From: Aedes albopictus
Taxonomy: Eukaryota; Arthropoda; Insecta; Diptera; Culicidae
Reading direction: 5' to 3'
Length of the DNA stretch: 64,000 nucleotides
Assembly: GCF_035046485.1 (NCBI RefSeq)
Contig: NC_085136.1
Location: 327,014,227 to 327,078,226 of the forward strand
Shown: positions 52,010 through 63,415 of the stretch, in pieces
How the letters are laid out: every line of letters begins with the position of its first letter
Position numbering within the stretch: position 1 is the first letter of the stretch
Translations under genes and position numbers: made by a program
The notes under the pieces: model-generated
Database searches by the model: none
What the model was told of the DNA's origin: nothing
Seen by the model: the letters and a program-made list of their open reading frames with translations, nothing else

Positions 52010-53335
52010 GTATTCCATTTCCGTAAATCAATTAGGTATCCACTTGATATTGTACTTTTCTTTCATTGATGGAACTTTCAACATATCTTCAGTAAAAAAT
52101 ACATGTCAGTTTGCACATCAGTTAGCAGCTGACTAAACCCTATATCAATTGCACAAACTCAATATATTGAAAAAAAAAAATGCAAAACTAATAATGTGTA
52201 TGCTAGACTATTCGTGAAACCTTTCGAAGCTACACGAAATAGTCTGGTAATTAAGTAAACGTGCAAAACAATTGTGTCACAAAATATTCATTAGATCATT
52301 TTCAACGAATAGATCATGGACACTGCTAAAGCGCCAAGGTTGATGATAAACTGAAAATCGATTAAATGCGTGTTTATTTTGGAGCTATGAGGTATTTGTT
52401 TTCACTTGACTCTCTGCCGATAATTTTAAAAGCTTCAAGAATACCATGCATCCTCTTCTCCATCTGGTAATCACATGAGTTTTTCTTTCTTCAAAAACAC
52501 CTTCCTTTTTGCAAATGTTGTTAACTTCCGGTTTCCGCGAAATGCAAGTCACAAACGTTTGTTTGCCATAAAACAAAAATCAGGGCAATTTTTTTACAAA
52601 TCGTATGATAGTTCATTGAGGTTAATGTATGCAAGCCTCTGTCGCCAACAAGGTCGCCAAAATCAAATAGATAAGCATCAACAAATCCGATGCTCTTCTG
52701 TGAAAGAATCAAAATTTGGCTTACGTCGACTTAATCAACATTTGCGTCCAATGAAGCCTGCTGTTGTGCGCAAACAACTCACCGCTGCAGCGCGCTGGGT
52801 CAAAAATTTTGCCGCAATCAAACAGAAACTACTTACCACTATCTTAGTTTGACGCGTTCTTAAGTAATTCTATATGATACTACTAAACGAGGCCGAGATT
52901 CGGATTGATTTGTAGTTTCGTGTAACTTCTAACACTCACAACATTAAAACAATCACTGTCCACTCTTTGTTTAAAAAATCTTACACGCTTGTTGCACGAG
53001 CGCGGCAAGTCTCTCCGATAAATTTACCACTTTTTTGAGCAATCTTTGAAACCGCAGCGCCATGACCGATTCCTCGCTAGCAAACTTGTTCCACATGTTC
53101 GGAATTCTGCTGAAAAATCAGCAGATCGGCAGGATCGCCAATGTGCAGTTCCAGATGCAAGGAATCGGCCATCGCGCGCGGATATCTATGCAACGATGCT
53201 AACTTGTGCTGATGCTGAGGGCTGGGGCGATTGCGCGGGCCGACTGGCGGACCAGCAGGACAGCGCCGTGTAGAATGGGGTAGAGCTGTGTGCGAGTGTA
53301 GAGTGGAGTGCGTCCACGCAGTCTGACAGATGCAT
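52010..53335. other. AT-rich stretch, no supported gene
   Basis: A 125-codon plus frame (52475-52852) has basic, low-information sequence and no recognisable domain. On the minus strand GGTAAGTA near 52840 could be a splice donor, but no coding exon can be joined to it. From about 53040 the sequence may be the leader of the copia fragment that follows. Confidence 0.35.
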
Positions 53336-54278
53336 ATATCAGTGCTGCCGAATTATGTGTGCCAACCACACAGTGACGATTTGCCTAAGTATAGAGAAGA
53401 ACAACTACAGCCTAGTACAGCGAGCGAAGACATCGAAAGAAGCGTGGGATGCACTCCAGAAGGCGTTCAGGGACGACACGGTCTGCTGCGAAGATTCGGC
53501 CTGCTGGACAAATAACATCCGTGAAGCTTGAAGAAGGTGCCTGTGTGGAGGATTATGTCGACGAACTAGTGTCGTGGTGACTAGAACAGCTTGAGCGAGA
53601 TCGGATTCGAAGTCAATGACCAGTGGTTGGCGTCGTTGCTGATGAAAGGACTCCCGGATACTACAACCCAATGATCATGGGGCTTCAAGCATCGGGAATC
53701 GAACTTTCGGCGGACGTTGTGAAGGCGAAGATATTGCAGGATGTTAAATGGCCGTTGAAGACGTCAAGTGAAGGAGCGTTGTACACGAAGCAAAAACCAC
53801 GGCAACCCAAGGCGGAGAAGAAAACAGGAGCGTGCTTTACATGCAAGAAGTTCGGGCATTTTGCTGCAATTGTCCCCAGAAGCAGGGTGCTTCTAAGTTC
53901 AAGAAAAGTGCTCTATGTGCTATGCTGACCATGGAGAGCGGAACGGAGGATGCTTGGTTCTTCGATTCTGCAGCAAGTTCGCATATGACCAGAGCTGGGA
54001 AAATTTTTCGAAGCAAGAAGACCTGGTGCACTCGATTGACACAGCAATAATCAGTCGATCGCATCTGTTGCTAAAGGCAAGGTGGAACTCGAGCTCGATG
54101 AAGGTTCAATCGAAATCTAAGACGTTCTATAAGTTCCTGATTTGGCGACCAATCTTTTATCGGTAAACCAAATTTGCAAGAAAGGCCTCACGATGCTGTT
54201 CAACGCAGAAAGGTGTGAAGTCGTAGATAAAGGAGAACATGTGATCGCGTCTGGATCCGTTGTGGACGGGCTGTATCG
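53336..54278 (+). pseudogene. Copia gag-protease fragment
   Basis: Plus-strand pieces in shifting frames: the gag core (NYSLVQRAKTSKEAWDALQK near 53405-53465; VCEDYVDELV-like; DQWLASLLMKGLPDTYNPMI at 53620-53670), a CCHC knuckle (CFTCKKFGHFAANC with one frameshift, ~53830-53875), the protease (AWFFDSAASSHMTRAG near 53950-53998) and a pre-integrase stretch (VNQICKKGLTMLFNAERCEV near 54160-54220). It breaks off at ~54279, where RTE sequence begins. Frameshifts and stops make it inactive. It is a different subfamily from copia A (DSAAS rather than DSGAS). Confidence 0.82.
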
Positions 54279-54360
54279 TTGAACCAGACTTACCTTACCG
54301 ATCAGGCTAAGGTCGGGGTGGCCTCTGCTGTACATAATAGTCGCCTCCATTCCACTCGGT
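54279..54360 (-). mobile_element. Probable 3' end of the RTE element
   Basis: The minus strand reads toward CCTTAGCCTGATCGGTAAGG at its end, abutting the copia fragment. It is most simply the tail of the RTE copy whose RT lies on the other side of the assembly gap. The missing middle is in the gap. Confidence 0.5.
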
Positions 54361-54861
54361 ANNNNNNNNNNNNNNNNNNNNNNNNNNNNNNNNNNNNNNN
54401 NNNNNNNNNNNNNNNNNNNNNNNNNNNNNNNNNNNNNNNNNNNNNNNNNNNNNNNNNNNNNNNNNNNNNNNNNNNNNNNNNNNNNNNNNNNNNNNNNNNN
54501 NNNNNNNNNNNNNNNNNNNNNNNNNNNNNNNNNNNNNNNNNNNNNNNNNNNNNNNNNNNNNNNNNNNNNNNNNNNNNNNNNNNNNNNNNNNNNNNNNNNN
54601 NNNNNNNNNNNNNNNNNNNNNNNNNNNNNNNNNNNNNNNNNNNNNNNNNNNNNNNNNNNNNNNNNNNNNNNNNNNNNNNNNNNNNNNNNNNNNNNNNNNN
54701 NNNNNNNNNNNNNNNNNNNNNNNNNNNNNNNNNNNNNNNNNNNNNNNNNNNNNNNNNNNNNNNNNNNNNNNNNNNNNNNNNNNNNNNNNNNNNNNNNNNN
54801 NNNNNNNNNNNNNNNNNNNNNNNNNNNNNNNNNNNNNNNNNNNNNNNNNNNNNNNNNNNNN
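54361..54861. other. Assembly gap (501 N)
   Basis: Run of N. It interrupts the RTE element after the RT palm region. Any frame drawn across it is meaningless. Confidence 1.
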
Positions 54862-56832
54862 TGAACGGACTTCGTGAAAATCGTACCACTCGTGTTAATC
54901 CCCGCTCTCCTTATTACACCCTCTAACGCAAAGTTGAACAGCAAGCACGAAAGACCATCACCTTGCCGTAACCCTCTGCGAGATTCGAAGGGACTCGAGA
55001 GTGTCCCTGATACTCGAACTACGCACATCACTCGATCCATCGTCGCCTTGATCAATCGTATCAGTTTATCCGGGAACCCGTATTCGTGCATAATCTGCCA
55101 TAGCTGTTCTCGATCGATTGTATCATACGCCGATTTGAAATCGATGAACAAGTGATGTGTGGGCACGTTGTATTCGCGGCAATTCTGCAACACCTGGGGG
55201 ATGGCGAACATCTGGTCCGTTGTAGCGCGTTCACCCATGAATCCAGCCTGATATTGCCCCACGAACTCTCTTGCAATCGGTGATAGACGGCGGCATAAAA
55301 TTTGAGAGAGTATCTTGTAGGCAGCGCTCAGTAGTGTGATCGCGCGGTAGTTCCCGCAATCCAACTTGTCGCCCTTTTTGTAGATGGGACACACGATAAC
55401 TTCCATCCATTCCTCCGGTAATACTTCCTCCTCCCAAATCTTGGTAATGACCCAGTGTAGTGCTCTCACCAGTGCTTCTCCACCGTATTTTAGAAGCTCG
55501 CTTGGTAGTTGATCTGCTCCAGCGGCTTTGTTGTTTTTCAACCGGCCAACCTCCTCTTCAATCTCTTGGAGGTCAGGGGCCGGAAGTCTCTCGTCCTGTG
55601 CACATACTCCTAGATCTGTTACTTCGCCACCTTCGGTACTTGCAACGTCGCCATTGAGGTGCTCATCGTAATGCTGCCGCCACCTCTCGACCACCTCACG
55701 CTCGCTCGTGAGAATATTGCCGTGATTATCTCGGCACATGTCGGCTTGTGGCACAAAGCCTCTGCGCGAGCGGTTCAGCTTCTCGTAGAACTTTCGTGTG
55801 TCCTTAGCGTGGTACAGCTCTTCCATCGCTTCGCGATCTCGTTCTTCCTGCTGGCGCTTCTTCATCCGGAAGACTGAGTTCTACCTGTTCCGCGCCTGTC
55901 TGTAACGTGCCGAATTCGCTCTCGTACGGTGTTGCAGCATTCTCGCCCATGCTGCATTCTTCTCGTTTTTCAACTGTTCACATTCGCCGTCGTACCAGTC
56001 GTTTCTGTGATTCGGAGTCGCGAAGCCTAGTGCTGTAGCCGAGGTACTACCTATGGCGGATCGGATGTCCCTCCAGACATCTTCAAGTGTAGCTGCGCCA
56101 AGCTGCTCTTGCGTTGGTAGGGCCACTGCTAACTGCTGTGCGTAGTCTTGAGCCACTTCTACGTTACGCAGCTGCTCGATGTTGAGCCGCGGCGTTCGAC
56201 TTCGACGCGTGGTGATAACTGTCGAAAGTTTTGAGCGCATGCATACAGCTACTAAGTAGTGATCCGAATCTATATTCGCACTGCGGTATGTGCGGACATT
56301 GGTTATATCCGAGAAGAATTTACCGTCGATTAGAACGTGGTCGATTTGGTGTTCTGTTTGATGGTCGGGTGATCGCCAGTTGGCTTTGTGGATATCTTTG
56401 CGAGGGAAGAAAGTGCTTCGGACTACCATACCACGGGAGGCTGCAAAGTTTACGCATCGCTGGCCGTTATCATTCGATATGGCGTGCAGGCTGTTTCGCC
56501 CGATTACCGATCTGTACATTTCCAACCAACACTGGGACGACCACGATGATGGGGCTGCCACCTTGGATCTAGCGTTTCTTGCTCAGCCGCAGGATGCCAG
56601 AGCAGACGCTGTTTGAGCCGCACCTCCTTGGTGAACAGACGCTCGGGCCGTACCTCCTCAATCTAGCTGAAGTCAGAAGGACAACAGTGCCCAGGCTGCA
56701 CTACCAGCTAAGCACATAACTCTTAGCTGGCGGTCTATGTCATCGCTTGACCCGTGGAGGCATTAGGTAGGAACTTGTGAGGACCAGAGCTATGTTGGAC
56801 GCTCTCCTTATCGACTCATCGTTTTGCAGCCC
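54862..56832 (-). pseudogene. RTE-clade LINE, endonuclease end and RT, decayed
   Basis: Minus strand. The C-terminal half of an AP endonuclease lies at 56560-56250 (SNDNGQRCVNFAASRGMVV, IDHVLIDGKFFSDITNVRTY, ANIDSDHYLVAV), followed by a linker and, after a frameshift near 55880, RT at 55865-54870: RLKNNKAAGADQLPSELLKY, YKKGDKLDCGNYRAITLL, FIDFKSAYDTIDREQLW, RRGLRQGDGLSCLLFN. The catalytic YADD would fall in the gap. The endonuclease N-terminal half is missing, while a 5'-end-like segment (AGAGCGTCCAACATAGCTCT near 56787-56820) is still present, so there is an internal deletion. The 5'-end motif also occurs alone at 47633-47672. Confidence 0.88.
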
Positions 56833-56839
56833 ATTTCTA

Positions 56840-58870
56840 TAGAAATTAACATTAAATTATATTATATTATATAATATAGTAATTGGAAAAATCTTCAGAT
56901 AATTCTGAAGAAATTCTTGGGTACTTTCATAAGAAATCACTAGAGGAATTCCTGGAGCAATCCCTGGTAAATCCATGTCAGAATTCCTGGAAGAATACCT
57001 CAGAGGAATTTCTAATACTATATCTGGTGGAATCCATGTAGAAATTCCTGGAACAATCCAAGCAAGAATTCCTAGAGAAATCTCTGAAAAAAATCTTGGA
57101 GGGATTCCTCGAGGAATCCTTGGAGAAATTTCTGGACACCCTTGAGGAATTACTGGAGGAACTTCTTAGATAATTCTTAAGAGAAATTCCTAAAAGAATT
57201 CTTGGAGGAATCCCTGGAAAAAATTCTGATGCAATACTTGGAGGAATATCTGAAGAAATCCCTGGAGAAATTCCTAAAAGAATTCCTAGAGGAATCCCTG
57301 GATGAATTCATGGAGAAATTCCTGGAGGAACCCCCGCAGGAGTTCTATGAGAAATTCAAGGATAAATTCCTGGAGAAATTTCTTGAGAAAGTCCTGGAGG
57401 AATTCCTAGCTTAATTTCTGGAGGAATCCGTGAGGAAACTTCCGGAGGAATATCTGGAGGAATCCTAGGAGGAATTCTTGGAGGAATCCATGGATATATT
57501 TCTGAAAAAATCCCTTGAGGAATTCCTAGAGGAATTTTGGAAGGAATCCTTGGAAGAATTTCTTGACGAATTCTTAGAAAAATCGCTGGAAATCGGCTGA
57601 AACAATTCCTGGAAGAAATCCTAGAGGAATGTCTGAAAGAACTTCTGGACAAATTCCTGGCGCAATCTTAGGAGGAATTTCATGAATTCTTAGAGAAATC
57701 TCTAAAGGAATTATTGGAGGAATCCCTGAAGCAATTCCTAAAGAAGTGTTTGGAAGAAACCTTGGGGGAAGCCCTAGGGGAATTTTTGAAGGAATCTCTG
57801 GAAGAACTTCTGTAGAAATTCCTGCAGGAAAGCCTGGAGGAATTCCTGAAAGAATACGTGGAACAATTCCTAGAAGAATGCCTGGACGAATCCCTAAAGG
57901 ACTCCCTGAAGGAATCCCTGCAGTAATTTCAGGAGGAATCCCTAGAGGTATTCTTAAAGGAATCCTTGCAGGAATTCCCAAAGAAAACCCTGGAAGAACT
58001 CCTGGGGAAATCCCTGGAGGAATTTCTGGAGGAATAACTGGAGTAATCCCAGGAAGAATTCCGGAAGAAATCCCAGGAGGAATCCCGGAAGAAACCATAG
58101 AAAGAGTTATTGGAGAAATCCTGAAAGAATCCTAAGAAGGGTTCATGGGGGAATCCCTGTAGCAGTTCCTGAAGAAACCCCAGGAAGAATCCCGGAAGCA
58201 ATCCCGAGAGGGGTTTCTAAGGGATTACTAAAGCAATTTCTGGGAGAAGTCCTGGACTAATTCCGGAAGGAGTCCCGCAAAGAATTTCAAGAGGAATTCC
58301 TAAAGGAATCCCAAGAAGAGTTCCGGGAAGAATCCTCGGGGGAATTATTAAAATAATATCTGGATGTCTGAAACAATCGCAGAAATAATTCCCGAGTGAA
58401 TCCCGGAAGCAATCCCGAGAGAAGTTTCTAAGGGAATACCAAAACAATTCCTGAAAGAAGTCCTGGACTAATTCCGGAAGGAGTCCCTGAAAGATTTCCT
58501 AGAGGAATTCCCAAAGGAATCTCAAGAAGAGTTCGTGGAAGAATCGTCGAAGGAATTTTTAAAATAATATCTGGAGTTCTGAAACAATCACAAAAAATAA
58601 TAAGCTGGGAAACCCTAGGAGAGCTGTAAAAAATCATGTCTGCAGTATGTAATTCCTGGACGAATCCTTAACGAAATCCTTTGATGGGCTCTTAAAGGGT
58701 TTTTTGTTCAAAATGTTTAAGGAATTCCTGGATTCATTTCAAATGATATCTAGTTAAATTTTCTGAAAGAATTCCTGGAAGAAATTCCTGCAGAAGTACT
58801 TCGCTTCGGGTAATTCTAGATGGAATTATTGGAGCAAACTTTAGCAGCACAGTTAATAACTGTGGAAGTT
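56840..58870. repeat. GGAATTCCTGGAGGAATCCC array, ~2 kb
   Basis: About 130 imperfect copies of a ~15-bp unit (GGAATTCCTGGAGGA) in one orientation. Because 15 is divisible by three, frames read EEFLEESLEKFLEE on the plus strand or IPPGIPPGI on the minus strand. These are repeat translations without promoter, ATG context or domain. It degrades gradually after 58600. Confidence 0.85.
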
Positions 58871-60375
58871 CTCGCTTATAGAACCCAGTTAAAAAGCAGC
58901 CTCAGTCCCAATGGGACGTAATGCCTATAAGAAGAAGCTTTTAAATCACCCCATTTTATAAATAATATATTTTTTAAATAGAGACCTATTCTCGGTCAAG
59001 GAACTTCTCGTAATGAACATATCCTTGACGCCCTCAAGCATAGAATTTTTCGGTTCCTACCAAGCGATATACGAATGCATCATGATTATTTATCCGACAC
59101 GAATGCCCAGTTTTAGGTAAAATGATAATAATAATAATCATGATTATTGACAGATTAAGTTTGAATAATTATTAATTTAGAAATAACTGTGCCGAGAAGT
59201 TGGTTTTGTCCCTACTGGGACGTAACACCAATCAAAGAAAAAATAATCTTACAACTCCCAATACTATGTTTTACGTGCGGTAATCATAAAGACCTAACTC
59301 ACCGTGCTATTGCTCAATGCAGAACAACAATATGTAAATTTGCGTCGTATTTCACACGCATCGATGCTTCATTGTCTACCTTTGTTGGTGGGTTTCCGGC
59401 AAGCACTCGGAGTTTTCGAGCGACGTGTGCTAGCTAAGAGAGATCTTCGGCGGTGGGGGGTCTAGAAAAGTAGTACGTGTATTGGGTATAGGAAAATGGC
59501 GTGACAGAGGGGGAGGGGGGTCTAGAAATCCCGAAAAACGATGGACGTAATATTTGAATCTTCCCGAACCACGAGCTCGCTGCACTGTACGGCGAACCCA
59601 GCATCCAAAGCCGAAAGGGGGGGCAGGGCTTATTCTTCATTACACCAACAAAGCTAGCCATGATAATGTTTGACAATTGACAGGTCATTTTGGCAGACCA
59701 CACACATGCACGAAAAAGACGGATAAAATATTCTACTTTATCGATCTTGTTGCTGTCCTTTTCATGATCATGTTACATCTGTCAAAATGACCTGAGATTT
59801 GTCAGTCATTTTGAGGTTAGGTTCGTTGGTGTAATGAAGAATTGCAAGAATGCCCAACAGCAACCCTGCAAAATTGGTGTTCGTCACAGATCCGGGTGGC
59901 ACAAGAAGGCGAGGACTGCAGCGGGCTAGATGACATAGATCCTAATTGTGATGTTGTGCAATAAGTTTGTTCCTTTGTTGACCTCCTCCACTGGCAAATG
60001 CTTACCGGCTGGCACCCGCAGCTAGATTCCAACAGTTTTGAAAAAATAAAACCTCATCAAAACAAACACATTCTGTTAACTACTCCCCCCAGAAACTTAC
60101 GGATTATGTATCACTGCAATCAGCTCGAATCCCTTCGGAAGATCGACGGTGGTCCTGGTGTCCACGATCTTTCCCCGCGCCGAGACCGAGACTTGCGGTT
60201 TCTTTATTTTTTTTTCACGTTCAAAACAAACACTGAACTGACATTTATGAATTAAAAAGGAGACGAAAGATGAGAAAGAATGAGCTGAGGATGGATTTGG
60301 GATGAAAAGAATGGGTGAAAATGAAAAAGTGAGCATACACTTGAATGATGGTTCATCCCAGGAGTGTCGCCCCCC
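58871..60375. other. Non-coding stretch with repeat fragments
   Basis: TGGGACGTAANNCC motifs recur at 58912 and 59218. Two GGGGGGTCTAGAAA motifs lie at 59455 and 59516. A short inverted pair (TGACAGGTCATTTTG / CAAAATGACCTGA) spans 59678-59795. A possible short exon on the minus strand at 60107-60190 is discussed as a finding. No complete gene can be supported. Confidence 0.4.
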
Positions 60376-60797
60376 ATGGGGTGGGACACTCACTAATATT
60401 GGTGGTAATATTTATTAATATCGATTAATATTATATTAGTTCAGTAATATCGATGATGCAGATCAAGGTGGCTGTGATTTTCTTATACACAAAGACCTAC
60501 AAACACTACTGACATATGAAGGTAAATATAATGATATATGAAGTCTAATACGGTAAGTTATCATCATTATCTTAATAATTCAACTTTCAGCTAAGATTAT
60601 TTTTCAATTTCAGATTAACCTATTTCTGGGAACACTTCCAGGCGGCGCACAGTTTAAAGTGTGATCCAAAATACGACCAAATTCAACGAAGTGAACCCGA
60701 GCTCCTACACATGTTCTGGAAAGGATTAGCTGTGACTAACACTGACCCGCTAAATGGATAGGCTAATCTATTTGGACATAAAAACTTTGTTCAATAC

Positions 60798-61039
60798 TAC
60801 ACGCAAAAAAAATCCGTTCCGATATACGTGAACTCCCAATCACGGCAACGGGAACAAACGGGAGCTATGCATAGCAACGATAACAACAATAAGAAATGTA
60901 CACCGTGAACTAGATTTCACGTTTTCTAGAACGCCAATATTGACAGCTGGAACTAGTTCCAGTTTACGGTGTATATTTGCTTGTTCTCATATTTGCGTTT
61001 GTTTGTTCACGTTTGTCAGAACGGTTTTCTGAGCGTGTA
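60798..61039. mobile_element. MITE with TACACGCNNAAAAAAATCCGTTC-like ends
   Basis: The left end TACACGCAAAAAAAATCCGT ... ACGTGAAC and the complement of the right end (TACACGCTCAGAAAACCGTT ... ACGTGAAC) pair with a few mismatches. TA lies at both borders. Confidence 0.65.
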
Positions 61040-61087
61040 CCAGCAATAAATCTCACAATTTGATATAATTTAATTAGTTTTAATTTT

Positions 61088-61302
61088 GAGGACAAGGTAT
61101 TTTGGAGTACATTGCTCAAAATTTCTGGAGCACCGTTGTTTAGAACCGTTAAACGGATTTGGATTAAAATGCATCACGCTGTTGACAACCACTGAACAAT
61201 TAGCGTGATGCATTTTCATCCAAATCCGTTCAACGGTTCTAAACAACGGTGCTCCAGAAATTTTGAGCTATGTACATACTCCAAATACCTTGTCCTTAAT
61301 TC
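61088..61302. mobile_element. Palindromic foldback with GGACAAGGTATTT arms
   Basis: Two ~93-bp arms, almost perfectly complementary (GGACAAGGTATTTTGGAGTA ... ATGCATCACGCT and inverse), around a ~20-bp loop. A half copy lies at about 31090-31138. Confidence 0.8.
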
Positions 61303-61789
61303 ATTTCAATGTTTATTCATTGTATGGATGTTCCGAGCAGTTTCGGATCAAAGATGGATCACGACAATCAAAAATTAGTGGCATCTGTTGGAATACTAAT
61401 TGTATATAATTTGAAGCATGTCAGGTCAGGTCTCCGGTCTACGAGGCTCTCTTAATCGACCCCCAAGTGGAAGTGGCCTCGGTCTCCGACCGAAACTGAA
61501 ACCCCTCTGTAAAACAAAGTTCAGTCGTGTTTTGGGTCCCATTATGCGGCCCTAGCTTTGCCGTACCACGTGAAGAACATCCTTGTAATACAAGAATATA
61601 ACTCTTATTAAAAATGATCTGTAGGTTCTGTAGGCCCACATAAAAAAAGACTATCTGAAAGCAGAAGAAATCAAAAATGCTGTACCGATACAAGTGTCCA
61701 AATGATGTTGGTTTCCCTAATTTAACAATGATGTTTTGATACCTGCAAACAACGCCAACAAACCAATGAGCACTTGATAATATTTCTAA

Positions 61790-62077
61790 CTAGCTGTCCC
61801 GGCAAACGTTGTCTTGCCAAGCAGGTTTGGTGGTTTGACAACTGTACATAACATCACCGCACTCGTAGATTGCTTTCATTTCAATCGTGCTGATTTTCTT
61901 CCCAGCTCATGAAAAATCAGTACTTCATAACTTTTCTAGTGGATTTTCGTAACTTTTTGTACACATAAACACAGCCACCATGAATACGAATCGAACCGTG
62001 CAAGCGTCATGCTGATCGGTCCACCCGTTCTTGACTTTTGTTGCCTCAAAGGGACTGAAAACTCATTTATATATATA
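61790..62077 (+). repeat. Retroposon-like unit 1 (CTAGCTGTCCCGGCAAAC)
   Basis: 288-bp unit starting CTAGCTGTCCCGGCAAACGT, containing CACAGCCACCATGAATACG and a GATCGGTCCACCCGTTCTTG block, and ending in a TATATATA tail. It is followed immediately by a second unit. Confidence 0.7.
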
Positions 62078-62560
62078 CTAGCTGTCCCGGCAAACTTTGT
62101 ATTGCCAAGCTGTGCTGGTTTGACAACTGTTGAGTTCATAACATCACCGCACTCTAGATTGGCTTATTTTCGATCGTGTTGATTTCCTTCCCAGCTCATG
62201 AAAAAGCAATACTTTTTCAATTTTTCAACTTTTTTAGTTCATTTTCGTAACTTTTTTTACTTATAAACACAGCCACCATGAATACGTATCAAATCATGCA
62301 AGAGTCATTCTGATCGGTTCAGCCGTTCGTGAGTTTTTTTTTTATCTGTATTAACGAGATTTTTAGCCCTAGGCTAGTTCATCTCGGGACCCACGCTTTA
62401 CTTCCCTTCCGAAGGAAGAACTCACATTTTTGCGAGTTTGTCGGGAGTGGGATTCGATCCCAGGTCCTCGGCGTGAGCCGTTCGTGAGTTTTGTTGCCTC
62501 AAAGGAACTCTTATCTCATTTTTATATATATAGATATATATAGATATAGATATATAGATA
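62078..62560 (+). repeat. Retroposon-like unit 2, split by a SINE
   Basis: Same structure as unit 1 (CTAGCTGTCCCGGCAAACTT start, ATAGATATA-type tail) but interrupted at 62338 by a SINE. Head-to-tail dimers joined at a TATA tail are typical of template jumping or of insertion into the previous tail. Confidence 0.7.
62338..62476 (-). mobile_element. tRNA-related SINE, 5'-truncated
   Basis: Same family as 30901-31068 but lacking the A-box end. It is flanked by the 16-bp duplication GCCGTTCGTGAGTTTT (62322-62337 and 62477-62492). Confidence 0.82.
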
Positions 62561-62635
62561 TAGATATAGATATCAGCATTAATATTAGCTAATATTAGTA
62601 ATATTTGTAATACGAGATCGAGTGTCCCACCACAT

Positions 62636-63198
62636 GTGCAGAACTCTAAAATCTACTTTTAAAATGAAAGATCGGGTTGAAAATGCTATATATATTTACA
62701 GCAAGTGGGTGATCATTAAGTAGAGTTTTTGGAATTATCGTACTGTTGGATGATCAGATGAATCCTCTTCAAATTTTTGGTCATATCTTTCATACACACT
62801 AATTTTATTTATAGTTTTATTGAAATCACTTTTTAGTTGTTCTGATTTCCGTAAAATTTCAGATTATCGAGATTCAGCATAATTTTACCCAAGTTTAGGA
62901 TTACTGAAGTTTAGTAAATGCAGGGTTTCTTGTCGAAGTTTGGTATTTTTTTTTGCTGATTTTAGGCATTTTTAATTTTATGATATTTCAACTGTTGAAC
63001 TGGGTGTGTAAATCTAACTGAAAACGCAAACTGCAAGCAACAAATTGAATTAATTTTTTTTAAGAATACAAGTAAAATCTAAAATTTAATTATTATCTTA
63101 AACTTTCTGATTGAAAACACATAGTTTCAGAATTAATTTCAGAACGTAGAAAGTAGTTTAAATATATAAACTAATAATTTTTAATTCAAAACTTTGAA
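62636..63198. other. AT-rich non-coding stretch
   Basis: No coding, RNA or repeat structure that I can support beyond A/T runs. Confidence 0.45.
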
Positions 63199-63415
63199 TA
63201 TTGTGGATTTAGCACCAAATTGGTTTTGGGAGTAACTTCATTGACTTCCGCTGCCTTTCCTATGCGTTAAACATAACGTCGGAAGTAGTGCCCGGTATAG
63301 TAAATCTGATGCTCTATACAGCGCACTACTTCCGACGTTATGTTTAACGCATAGGAAAGCCAGCGGAAGTCAATGAAGTTACTTCCGACGCCAATTTAGT
63401 GCTAAATCCACAATA
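63199..63415. mobile_element. Palindromic MITE with TATTGTGGATTTAGCACCAA ends
   Basis: Arms of ~90 bp (TATTGTGGATTTAGCACCAA through CATAACGTCGGAAGTAGTGC) and their near-perfect complement, with a ~35-bp loop at about 63285-63320. There is no ORF. Confidence 0.82.

Larger units (their letters stand above)
60376..62635. mobile_element. Possible 2.3-kb element with TGGGACACTC ends
   Basis: ATGGGGTGGGACACTC at the left and GAGTGTCCCACCACAT at the right are near-complements, and both are followed internally by runs of TAATATT. Inside lie a MITE, a foldback, a retroposon dimer and a SINE. No transposase frame and no clear target duplication were found. Confidence 0.4.

Noticed and set aside
52475..52852. 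125-codon plus frame
   Set aside because: Basic, low-information sequence with no known motif. It is kept only as an unsupported frame.
54117..55865. Single 582-codon minus frame across the assembly gap
   Set aside because: It is bridged by N. The parts on either side of the gap cannot be assumed to be in frame or adjacent.
57202..58135. EEFLEKSLE- or IPPGIPPGI-type frames in the 15-bp array
   Set aside because: They exist on both strands and in several frames solely because the repeat unit is a multiple of three.
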